The notes beneath the pieces were generated by a model, which did not search any database, was not told the origin of the DNA, and saw only the letters and a list, made by a program, of their open reading frames with translations. DNA of 5,455 nucleotides from Butyrivibrio sp. UBA3740 (GTDB lineage Bacteria; Bacillota; Clostridia; Lachnospirales; Lachnospiraceae): assembly GCA_002372465.1 (NCBI GenBank), contig DFGW01000072.1, forward strand, positions 1-5,455, in the 5' to 3' direction. The translations under genes were made by a program, and so were the position numbers. Positions 1 through 5,455 of this stretch are shown in pieces (within the stretch, counting starts at the first letter, position 1; every line of letters starts with the position of its first letter).

Positions 1-1284
1 CTTTTCCTGGAGCTTTCTGTCGAGCACCATTTCCATGTTACCTGTTCCCTTGAATTCCTCGTAGATAACGTCGTCCATCTTGGAACCTGTCTCGATAAGT
101 GCTGTAGCCAGGATTGTAAGGCTACCACCCTCTCTCATGTTCCTTGCTGCACCAAAGAATCTCTTTGGCATGTGGAGAGCTGCTGGATCAAGACCACCGG
201 AAAGTGTTCTTCCTGAAGGAGGAACAACAATGTTGTAGGCACGGGTAAGTCTTGTGATGGAGTCAAGAAGGATTACAACATCCTTGCCGTGCTCAACAAG
301 TCTCTTTGCCCTCTCCATTACCATCTCTGCTACTCTCTTATGATGCTCAGGAAGCTCATCAAAGGTTGAATAGATAACCTCAGCGTTAGGACCTTCAACC
401 TCTTCCTTGATATCTGTAACTTCCTCAGGTCTCTCATCAATAAGAAGGATGATCAGATGAATATCTGAGCTGTTCTTAAGAATTGACTTAGCAACTTCCT
501 TAAGAAGTGTTGTCTTACCTGCCTTAGGAGGAGAAACGATCATACCTCTCTGTCCCTTTCCTATAGGGCTGATAAGATCCATGATCCTCATAGCTACACT
601 GCAGCCGGGCTGCTCAAGTCTGATCCTGCTGTTGGGGAATATAGGAGTCATCTTGTCAAAGTCCCATCTTCCCATGGCAACCTCAGGCTTATATCCATTC
701 ACTGTCAGAAGCACTGAAAGAGCCGCAAACTTATCAGTCTCCTTCTTGGCTCTGCAGACACCTGTAAGGATATCTCCTGTCTTAAGGTTGTACTTTCTGA
801 TAAGTCCGGGAGCAACGTAAACGTCGTTCTCACCGGGAAGATAATTCTCACATCTGATAAAGCCGTATCCATCCTGCATAACTTCAAGGATTCCGCCTGC
901 ACTGTCACCATCGGCAACTTCCTGAGGCTGGCTCTCTCCCTCTTCCTTGGAAGGCTGCGCGCCCTTAGAAGGCTGTGCATTCTTTGGTGCTTCAGCAGGT
1001 GCTGAAGCTCCGGAGCTTGCTGATGAAGAAGCGCTCTGATTAGCATTACCGCTTGTCATGACGATCTTCTTTTTGCGAGGCTTGCTCTCAGAAGGCGCTG
1101 CCTTTTTCTCAGAAGACTTAGACTCCTGCTCATCTTTTTGAGCTGCCTCTCTTTCCTTCTCGTCCATCTCGCACATGGCATCAATAATCTCTGACTTCTT
1201 CATGCCGGATGCACCCTTGATTCCGCGCTTTTTGGCAATGTCTCTCAAATCATTTAACTTAAGTGTCTCGTATCTTTCTCTCAA
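1..1284 (-). CDS. rho: Transcription termination factor Rho (C-terminus beyond window)
   Basis: Rho is a homohexameric RNA-dependent ATPase and helicase that loads on nascent RNA and releases RNA polymerase. My translation shows 428 residues. Residues 1-42 form a Rho N-terminal helical domain. Residues 45-128 are a low-complexity Ser/Ala/Pro/Lys/Glu insert. The cold-shock RNA-binding fold follows, with DGYGFIR at 138-144. In the ATPase domain I see Walker A PPKAGKTT (252-259), DERPEE with the catalytic Glu at 284, Walker B ending at D341 (LLDSITR), the Q-loop region PSGRTLSGG (356-364) and the R-loop KGTGN (412-416). The ORF runs off the left edge. By comparison with E. coli Rho (419 aa) about 65-70 residues are missing, including the arginine finger. 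The TTG start at 1284 is chosen because it gives the family-typical MRE-Y N-terminus and has GGAG 5 nt upstream. An in-frame ATG at 1314 would add 10 residues but has no clear ribosome binding site. The family call is secure; the start is likely but not certain. Confidence 0.97.
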   Translation of the reverse strand, partial: MRERYETLKLNDLRDIAKKRGIKGASGMKKSEIIDAMCEMDEKEREAAQKDEQESKSSEKKAAPSESKPRKKKIVMTSGNANQSASSSASSGASAPAEAPKNAQPSKGAQPSKEEGESQPQEVADGDSAGGILEVMQDGYGFIRCENYLPGENDVYVAPGLIRKYNLKTGDILTGVCRAKKETDKFAALSVLLTVNGYKPEVAMGRWDFDKMTPIFPNSRIRLEQPGCSVAMRIMDLISPIGKGQRGMIVSPPKAGKTTLLKEVAKSILKNSSDIHLIILLIDERPEEVTDIKEEVEGPNAEVIYSTFDELPEHHKRVAEMVMERAKRLVEHGKDVVILLDSITRLTRAYNIVVPPSGRTLSGGLDPAALHMPKRFFGAARNMREGGSLTILATALIETGSKMDDVIYEEFKGTGNMEMVLDRKLQEK

Positions 1285-1289
1285 AACTA

Positions 1290-1293
1290 CTCC
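1290..1293 (-). promoter_or_regulatory. Ribosome binding site deciding the rho start
   Basis: GGAG lies 5 nt upstream of the TTG at 1284. The competing ATG at 1314 is preceded by T-rich sequence without a purine-rich site at the right distance. Together with the family N-terminus this favours TTG as the rho start codon. Confidence 0.6.
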
Positions 1294-1442
1294 ATTTCTG
1301 CGCCTATGCGCCATACAATAAAAAATCACTCTAGTCTTTTCAATATCATCTAAGGGATTAAATAAACGACTGCATATAAAATGCCTTGTTCATAAGACCT
1401 ATAAATATGATTAACACGACATGTAAATTATTACACATAAGC

Positions 1443-1471
1443 AAGATACATCATTCAGAATAAAAATGCAA
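1443..1471 (-). promoter_or_regulatory. Candidate rho promoter in the leader
   Basis: The AT-rich gap between the upstream terminator and rho (about 1285-1497) must hold the rho promoter if the terminator is efficient. The best pair I see is TTGCAT (1471-1466), a 17-nt spacer, then TATCTT (1448-1443). The -10 matches the consensus at 4 of 6 positions and the -35 at 3 of 6, so it is weak. An alternative is TTTACA (1427-1422), an 18-nt spacer, then TATAGG (1403-1398). The first would give a leader of about 150 nt. I see no strong hairpin or known riboswitch in the leader. Confidence 0.25.
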
Positions 1472-1497
1472 CACCTTTTTTCAAAAAACATGAATGT

Positions 1498-1535
1498 AAA
1501 AAAAAAAGCAAGGATCATCTGTTGAAGATCCTTGC
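1498..1535 (-). terminator. Intrinsic terminator of the CPBP gene, overlapping its 3' end
   Basis: On the minus strand GCAAGGATC (1535-1527) pairs perfectly with GATCCTTGC (1516-1508), a 9-bp stem with a 10-nt loop. It is followed directly by ten T residues (1507-1498). This is a canonical Rho-independent terminator. The upstream arm lies inside the last codons of the CPBP gene and the stop codon (1517-1515) sits at the loop/downstream-arm boundary. It separates that gene from rho. Confidence 0.92.
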
Positions 1536-2147
1536 AAATGTATAGATTACTGAATAGATGTTGTCGTAGAATTCCCAGAGTACATGAGCCATGAGGGAAA
1601 TGTAGATGTTCCTGGTGGCAAGGTAGGCTATGGTTACAGGCAGTGCCATCAGCATCCACTCTGCTATTCCCAAAAGGCCATGGGCTCTTGAAAGAGCACA
1701 AAGAAGGAGACTGAGTATTGTAAAAGCAAGCACCTTCTTCTTAGAGCCAAATCTGATAAGGGCCTTTCTGTAGAATAATTCCTCTGCTACAGGTTTGATA
1801 ACGATCATCATCACCGCATAGATAAATGTCGGGAAAAGCTCATTGTGATATATGATCTGAACTGTTCCGTCCCTGGTCATAGGAAACCAGGATGGAATAA
1901 TGTTGGTCTTTAGAAAATCTGTGAGATAAAGTCCAAAGAACGTCAGAGCAACAGGAATCCAAAAAGTCACGATTCTTCCGAAGTTCTTATATAATTTTCT
2001 GAATGAAAACTGCTTGTAAAAAAAGTAAAAGTAATAAAGAATCCCCATGTAAAAGACAAAAAAGAGCATCAACGTCTGTTTGGGGAAATGAATTGTTGCA
2101 AAAATAAACAGCAGTTCCCACAAAAATGGTATATATAAACGATTCAA
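1515..2147 (-). CDS. CPBP family (CAAX protease/bacteriocin-processing-like) intramembrane metalloprotease
   Basis: This predicted polytopic membrane protein has 210 aa. Hydrophobic segments lie at about 5-20, 25-45, 58-78, 105-120, 138-152, 165-178 and 182-202. The CPBP (Abi) motifs are visible: EELFYR, with E122, E123 and R127; a second-motif histidine H156 (LSRAH, Leu where the family usually has Phe); and a third-motif histidine H188 (HVLWE). The last motif usually has Asn or Asp four residues after the His; here that residue is Glu, with D195 and N196 just downstream. Known members process CAAX proteins, pheromones or bacteriocins, or act in immunity to them. No bacteriocin-like peptide gene is adjacent, so the substrate is unknown. 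The start is TTG at 2147, with AAAAAGGAG 6 nt upstream. A strong promoter and a terminator frame the gene, so it is probably transcribed alone. The family call is good and the enzyme activity is inferred. Confidence 0.88.
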   Translation of the reverse strand: MNRLYIPFLWELLFIFATIHFPKQTLMLFFVFYMGILYYFYFFYKQFSFRKLYKNFGRIVTFWIPVALTFFGLYLTDFLKTNIIPSWFPMTRDGTVQIIYHNELFPTFIYAVMMIVIKPVAEELFYRKALIRFGSKKKVLAFTILSLLLCALSRAHGLLGIAEWMLMALPVTIAYLATRNIYISLMAHVLWEFYDNIYSVIYTFARIFNR

Positions 2148-2153
2148 AGCCGT

Positions 2154-2162
2154 CTCCTTTTT
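2154..2162 (-). promoter_or_regulatory. Strong ribosome binding site fixing the TTG start of the CPBP gene
   Basis: AAAAAGGAG ends 6 nt upstream of TTG 2147. It is the only good site in the region and sets the start, since there is no in-frame ATG near this point. Confidence 0.8.
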
Positions 2163-2184
2163 GAAAGAAAATCAAGCACTCTTA

Positions 2185-2213
2185 ATTATATAATCGCTGA
2201 TTATTTCGGTCAA
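2185..2213 (-). promoter_or_regulatory. Near-consensus sigma-A type promoter for the CPBP gene
   Basis: On the minus strand TTGACC (2213-2208) is followed by exactly 17 nt and then TATAAT (2190-2185). That is 5 of 6 matches at -35 and 6 of 6 at -10 with ideal spacing. Transcription would begin near 2178, giving a leader of about 30 nt to the TTG at 2147. It is the best promoter in the window and shows that the CPBP gene need not depend on read-through from the ABC-F gene. Confidence 0.88.
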
Positions 2214-2228
2214 TGGCTATTTTTCTCA

Positions 2229-2243
2229 TCCCGGCGCCCGGGA
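2229..2243 (-). repeat. GC-rich inverted repeat after the ABC-F stop codon
   Basis: TCCCGG, a 3-base loop, then CCGGGA form a compact 6-bp GC-rich hairpin starting 15 nt after the ABC-F stop codon. On the minus strand it is followed by TGAGAAAAAT, not by a T-run, so it is not a standard intrinsic terminator. It could protect the mRNA 3' end or help a Rho-dependent stop. An outer TTTTT/AAAAA pairing could extend it through an internal loop. The repeat is seen in the sequence; its role is inferred. Confidence 0.5.
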
Positions 2244-2257
2244 CCAGCCAAAAACCA

Positions 2258-4243
2258 TTAATCTACAGACAATTCCTCCCATTCATCGTAGAGAACCGCC
2301 AGCCTGTCCTGAATCTGGGTCTGTTCATCCGTGAGCTTGCGCAGTTTCCCAAGGTCTGTGCCTATTGCAGGGTCTGAAAGAGCCTCTGTGATCTCCGCAT
2401 CCCTGCCTTCAAGCTTCTCAATTTCCTCTTCGCACTTCTTAAGAGCCGCTTCCTGCTTACGTTTCCTGGCCTGGGCTTCCTTCTGGGCCTTCCAGTCTTC
2501 CGATCCGGAGCCGGTCTTCTCTGAAGGCTGTCCTCCCTGATAAGTAGTTCTGCTTTCAAGACTGTTTACGGAGCCTGAGCTTTCAGTCATTCCGGCAGAG
2601 GACATCTTGGTCCCCTCCCCAAAGAGCCTTGCCATCTTCTCATCCACGTGCTCTAAATAATAGTCATAGTTACCGATATAATTCACCAGCTGGTTGTTGG
2701 TAAGATCCAATATCCTGGTGGCAGTCTTGTTGATGAAATATCTGTCGTGGCTTACGTAAAGTACAGTTCCCTGATAGCCTGAAATGGCGGACTCGAGGAT
2801 CTCCTTGCTGGTGATGTCAAGATGGTTTGTAGGCTCATCCAGAATCAGGAAGTTCGCTTCAGAAAGCATAAGCTTTGCCAGGGAAACCCTGCCCTTTTCT
2901 CCACCTGACAGATCTCCGATCCTCTTAAACACATCCTCTCCCGTGAAAAGAAATGCAGCCAGAGTGTTACGTATCTCAGTATTATTGAGGGTCGGATAAG
3001 CATCCGAGATCTCCTGGAACAGGGTCTTGTCATCGTGAAGTACGTGATGCTCCTGGTCGTAGTAACCAATGTTGACCTTGACGCCAAGGGTTATCTTCCC
3101 GGCGTCCATCTTTTCTGCCCTGTTTATTATCTTAAGGAGTGTGGTCTTTCCGGTTCCGTTGTCACCGATGATGGCCACATGCTCTCCCTTCTTGATCTCA
3201 AAGCTTAAGTCGGAAAAGAGCTTTTCGCTGCCAAAAGACTTGGACAGTCCCTCCACGGAAAGCACGTCATTGGCGCTCTCACAGTTAGGCTTTAGAGTTA
3301 TCTTCATGCTGTCATTGATGTCCACAGGCTTGTCCAAAACCTCTATCTTGTCCAGCATCTTCTCACGGCTCTCAGCTCTTTTTATGGATTTCTCCCTGTT
3401 AAAGGACTTGAGCTTGGCAATAACCTCTTCCTGGTGCTTGATCTCTGCCTGCTGCTTGATATAGGCATTCCACTCGATAGCTCTTTTCTGCTCCTTCTTG
3501 ACCGCATAGGCGCTGTAGTTGCCCATAAAGGTGGAAACCTTGCAGTTCTCAACCTCCACCACCTTGTCAGCGATCTTATCAAGGAAATATCTGTCATGGG
3601 AAACGATCACAACCGCTCCCTTGTAGTTCAGAAGATAGTTCTCAAGCCATCTTATGGCACCCATGTCCAGATGGTTGGTGGGCTCGTCCAGGATTATAAG
3701 GTCAGGGCTCTGCAAAAGAAGCTTTGACAGTGCAACTCTGGTCTTCTGTCCTCCGGAGAGAGTAGAAATCTTCTTGGAAAGCTCCTCCTCAGAAAAGCCA
3801 AGGCCCTTGGCAACTCCCGTCACTTCACTCTTCCAGGCATAGCCTGAGAGCCTTTGGAACTCCTCATTCATCTGGGTATACCTGTCAAGGAGACCTGTAA
3901 GCTCGTCTCCCTCCAGACGCTTCATGTCATCCTCTGCCTTTCGGATGCTCTCCTCCAGGTCTATGACATGTCTTTTTACTTCCTTAAGCTCTTCATAGAT
4001 AGTGTTGTCAGAGTCAATGTTCTGATTCTGGGCAAGATAACCCCAGGTCATGTCCTTTGAAAAAGTCACATCACCGTCATCGGCATTAAGCTCACCAACT
4101 ATGATTTTTAAAAGGGTGGTCTTGCCGGCCCCGTTAATGCCGACAATGGCCACCTTCTCATTATTTTCCACATGAAAAGAGGCATCCCTAAGGATGTCCT
4201 TTCCATCAAAACTCTTATTTATTCCATGTACATTAAGTATCAT
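2258..4243 (-). CDS. ABC-F family ATPase with C-terminal coiled coil (Uup/YdiF-like)
   Basis: This is a complete soluble twin-ATPase protein of 661 aa with no transmembrane segments. ABC-F proteins bind the ribosome near the E site and rescue or tune translation; some give antibiotic resistance. ATPase domain 1 has Walker A GINGAGKTT (35-43), signature LSGGQ (162-166), Walker B with LDEPTNHLD (catalytic E187) and H-loop H216. Residues about 82-160 hold the charged helical arm region. A Lys/Glu-rich helical linker (about 245-320) joins the domains. Domain 2 has GDNGTGKTT (360-368), LSGGE (445-449), E470 in LDEPTNHLD and H499. A flexible Ser/Gly/Thr-rich stretch (about 545-582) leads to a charged coiled coil (585-660) like the Uup/YdiF C-terminal domain. 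ATG at 4243 has GAGG 9 nt upstream. The gene starts 30 nt after purC and is probably co-transcribed with it. The linker does not look unusually long, so a resistance role is not suggested, but the exact subfamily needs a tree. Confidence 0.95.
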   Translation of the reverse strand: MILNVHGINKSFDGKDILRDASFHVENNEKVAIVGINGAGKTTLLKIIVGELNADDGDVTFSKDMTWGYLAQNQNIDSDNTIYEELKEVKRHVIDLEESIRKAEDDMKRLEGDELTGLLDRYTQMNEEFQRLSGYAWKSEVTGVAKGLGFSEEELSKKISTLSGGQKTRVALSKLLLQSPDLIILDEPTNHLDMGAIRWLENYLLNYKGAVVIVSHDRYFLDKIADKVVEVENCKVSTFMGNYSAYAVKKEQKRAIEWNAYIKQQAEIKHQEEVIAKLKSFNREKSIKRAESREKMLDKIEVLDKPVDINDSMKITLKPNCESANDVLSVEGLSKSFGSEKLFSDLSFEIKKGEHVAIIGDNGTGKTTLLKIINRAEKMDAGKITLGVKVNIGYYDQEHHVLHDDKTLFQEISDAYPTLNNTEIRNTLAAFLFTGEDVFKRIGDLSGGEKGRVSLAKLMLSEANFLILDEPTNHLDITSKEILESAISGYQGTVLYVSHDRYFINKTATRILDLTNNQLVNYIGNYDYYLEHVDEKMARLFGEGTKMSSAGMTESSGSVNSLESRTTYQGGQPSEKTGSGSEDWKAQKEAQARKRKQEAALKKCEEEIEKLEGRDAEITEALSDPAIGTDLGKLRKLTDEQTQIQDRLAVLYDEWEELSVD

Positions 4244-4273
4244 GATTTATAACCTCAGTTGATTCGGGCTGAA

Positions 4274-5149
4274 TTATACAGACAGCTCTTTTCCTGTAAG
4301 GAGTCTGTAGCACTCCAGGTACTTCTCAATTGTCTTGTCGATTACGTCCTGAGGAAGGTTATAGTCACACTCCGGATTGGCCTTGAGATAATCCCTTACA
4401 AACTGCTTGTCAAAGGATGGCTGACCGTGTCCGGGCTCATATCCTTCAACAGGCCAGAAGCGTGATGAATCGGGAGTGAGCATCTCATCTCCGATAACAA
4501 CCTCACCCTTTTCGTTGATACCAAACTCAAACTTGGTGTCAGCGATGATGATTCCCTTGGTAAGAGCATAATCAGCGCACTTCTTATATAAAGCGATGGT
4601 ATAATCCCTGATCTTCTCAGCGTATTCGCGGCCGTGGCCCGGGAACTCTTTTTCCAGAACCTCTACGCTTCTGTCAAAATCGATGTTCTCGTCGTGGTCA
4701 CCGATCTCAGCCTTGGTGCTTGGTGTGTAGATGGGTTCAGGAAGCTTGTCGCACTCCTTAAGTCCTTCAGGGAGCTTGATGCCACATACTGTTCCGTTCT
4801 CCTTGTAGCTTGCCCAGCCACTTCCTGTGATATAGCCCCTTACGATACACTCTACAGGGATCATGGTAAGCTTCTTGCACAGCATACTGTTCCCGGTAAA
4901 CTCCGGACTTCTGAAAAACTCAGGCATGTCAGCTGTATCTACGCTGATCATGTGGTTATCCACGATATCCTTTGTAAGATCGAACCAGAATTTGGACATC
5001 TGTGTAAGTACTGCACCCTTCTTGGTAACCTTGTTCTTAAGGATTACGTCAAAGGCTGAGATCCTGTCGGTGGCAACCATGATAAGGTTCTCTCCGATGT
5101 CGTAGATCTCACGAACTTTTCCTGACTTTACTGGACTGTACTGCTGCAT
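4274..5149 (-). CDS. purC: Phosphoribosylaminoimidazole-succinocarboxamide synthase (SAICAR synthase)
   Basis: PurC joins CAIR and L-aspartate using ATP to form SAICAR, a step of de novo purine synthesis in the cytoplasm. The 291-aa length fits the longer bacterial/yeast ADE1-like form. Visible motifs include the N-terminal nucleotide-binding SGKVREIYD (9-17), ATDRISAFD (26-34), family signature 1 [14 protein letters not shown] (97-110), [14 protein letters not shown] (143-156), family signature 2 [10 protein letters not shown] (201-210), and [13 protein letters not shown] (221-233) followed by [12 protein letters not shown] (243-254). No key motif is missing. ATG at 5149 is preceded by AAAAGGAGGAG (about 5158-5168), a strong ribosome binding site. 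It lies 51 nt after one ABC-F gene and 30 nt before another, with no other pur gene in the window. No purine riboswitch fits in the 51-nt gap, so any regulation would lie upstream of the window. Confidence 0.98.
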   Translation of the reverse strand: MQQYSPVKSGKVREIYDIGENLIMVATDRISAFDVILKNKVTKKGAVLTQMSKFWFDLTKDIVDNHMISVDTADMPEFFRSPEFTGNSMLCKKLTMIPVECIVRGYITGSGWASYKENGTVCGIKLPEGLKECDKLPEPIYTPSTKAEIGDHDENIDFDRSVEVLEKEFPGHGREYAEKIRDYTIALYKKCADYALTKGIIIADTKFEFGINEKGEVVIGDEMLTPDSSRFWPVEGYEPGHGQPSFDKQFVRDYLKANPECDYNLPQDVIDKTIEKYLECYRLLTGKELSV

Positions 5150-5185
5150 AATAGCTTCTCCTCCTTTTAATAGCCGTTTATTAAG

Positions 5186-5205
5186 AAAAAAACTAATGAA
5201 TTAGT
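5186..5205 (-). terminator. Possible weak terminator at the upstream ABC-F gene end
   Basis: On the minus strand ACTAA (5205-5201) can pair with TTAGT (5196-5192) around a 4-nt loop, followed by a T7 run (5192-5186). The stem is short and AT-rich and overlaps the stop codon, so it is at best a leaky terminator. It may partly uncouple purC from the upstream ABC-F gene. Confidence 0.3.
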
Positions 5206-5455
5206 CATCTTCCTCTTCTTCAATGGCAGTGTTATAAACTGTACGTTTTCTTGCCATCTCATCATTTTCAAGGTACTCATCATAGGTAGATCTCTTATCT
5301 ACCAGTGTTCCGTCAGGAAGGATCTCCATGATCCTGTTGGCTGTTGTCTGAACCACCTGGTGGTCACGGCATGCAAACAGCTCAACTCCCGGGAACTTGA
5401 TCATTCCGTCGTTAAGAGCGGAAATTGATTCCATATCAAGGTGGTTGGTGGGCTC
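5201..5455 (-). CDS. ABC-F family ATPase, YkpA/YbiT-type, C-terminal fragment (5' end beyond window)
   Basis: The reading frame enters from the right edge and contributes 84 residues. It begins inside Walker B of the second ATPase domain, at EPTNHLD, whose Glu is the catalytic base. The rest, DHQVVQTTANRIMEI, then PDGTLVDKRSTYDEYL and a short acidic tail ending EEEEDD, resembles the YkpA/YbiT branch of ABC-F, which lacks the long C-terminal coiled coil. The H-loop, normally Ser-His-Asp, reads Cys-Arg-Asp here (5371-5363), so the conserved His is missing; the next residue is His. The gene is truncated only by the window edge, not broken. It ends 51 nt before purC on the same strand. The ABC-F family is secure; the branch is inferred from the C-terminus alone. 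Confidence 0.9.
   Translation of the reverse strand, partial: EPTNHLDMESISALNDGMIKFPGVELFACRDHQVVQTTANRIMEILPDGTLVDKRSTYDEYLENDEMARKRTVYNTAIEEEEDD

Noticed and set aside
705..1046. 113-aa open frame on the minus strand
   Set aside because: It overlaps rho in another frame across the low-complexity insert; composition is Arg/Leu-rich as expected for an out-of-frame reading.
1476..1488. Symmetric T6-C-A6 run in the rho leader (plus strand)
   Set aside because: A pure A-T palindrome with a one-base centre in AT-rich DNA; it cannot form a stable hairpin and is likely composition.
1411..1701. 96-aa minus-strand open frame running from inside the CPBP gene into the rho leader
   Set aside because: It crosses the strong terminator and is out of frame with the CPBP gene; no ribosome binding site or domain supports it.
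1987..2175. 62-aa minus-strand open frame with an ATG start just upstream of the CPBP gene
   Set aside because: It overlaps the CPBP gene in another frame. The ribosome binding site at 2154-2162 lies inside it and serves the TTG at 2147.
3069..3464. 131-aa open frame on the plus strand
   Set aside because: It lies wholly antisense to the ABC-F gene, with no recognisable domain and no reason to outrank a gene with all family motifs.
4634..5059. 141-aa open frame on the plus strand
   Set aside because: It is antisense to purC, whose motifs are complete; the frame is a by-product of purC codon use.
5150..5200. Possible purine riboswitch or promoter directly before purC
   Set aside because: The gap is only 51 nt, too short for a purine riboswitch, and I find no convincing -35/-10 pair.

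Overview
The window looks like chromosomal DNA from a low-to-mid GC Firmicute, most likely a Clostridia of the Lachnospiraceae (Butyrivibrio/Roseburia-like). Three things suggest this: the Rho N-terminus ([10 protein letters not shown]...), the PurC sequence type, and strong AGGAG-type ribosome binding sites with some TTG starts. The taxon is inferred from remembered family resemblance, not from a search. All five genes lie on the minus strand, so transcription runs from the right end (5455) to the left end (1).

In transcription order the layout is as follows. (1) 5455-5201 holds the C-terminal end of a YkpA/YbiT-type ABC-F ATPase, cut by the window edge. (2) 5149-4274 is purC, the SAICAR synthase of purine biosynthesis, complete. 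(3) 4243-2258 is a second, complete ABC-F ATPase of 661 aa with a C-terminal coiled-coil extension (Uup/YdiF-like). These three are separated by 51 and 30 nt and could be one transcript. A weak hairpin plus T-run sits at the first junction, and no clear purC promoter is visible. (4) 2147-1515 is a CPBP/CAAX-protease-like membrane protein. It starts at TTG, has its own near-consensus promoter, and has an intrinsic terminator whose stem includes its last codons, so it is probably a single-gene unit. (5) 1284-1 is rho, the transcription termination factor, cut by the left edge before its last 65-70 or so residues. It probably starts at a TTG with a GGAG site and is preceded by a leader of about 210 nt.

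The genes are mostly core housekeeping functions: translation-factor-like ABC-F ATPases, purine synthesis and transcription termination. The CPBP gene is an accessory membrane protein. I found no mobile element, CRISPR array, tRNA, rRNA or recognisable riboswitch, and no sign of a new multi-gene system. The points most worth a second look are the missing H-loop histidine in the partial ABC-F protein, the long disordered insert in Rho, and two different ABC-F genes flanking purC. No stretch over 300 bases lacks a gene.
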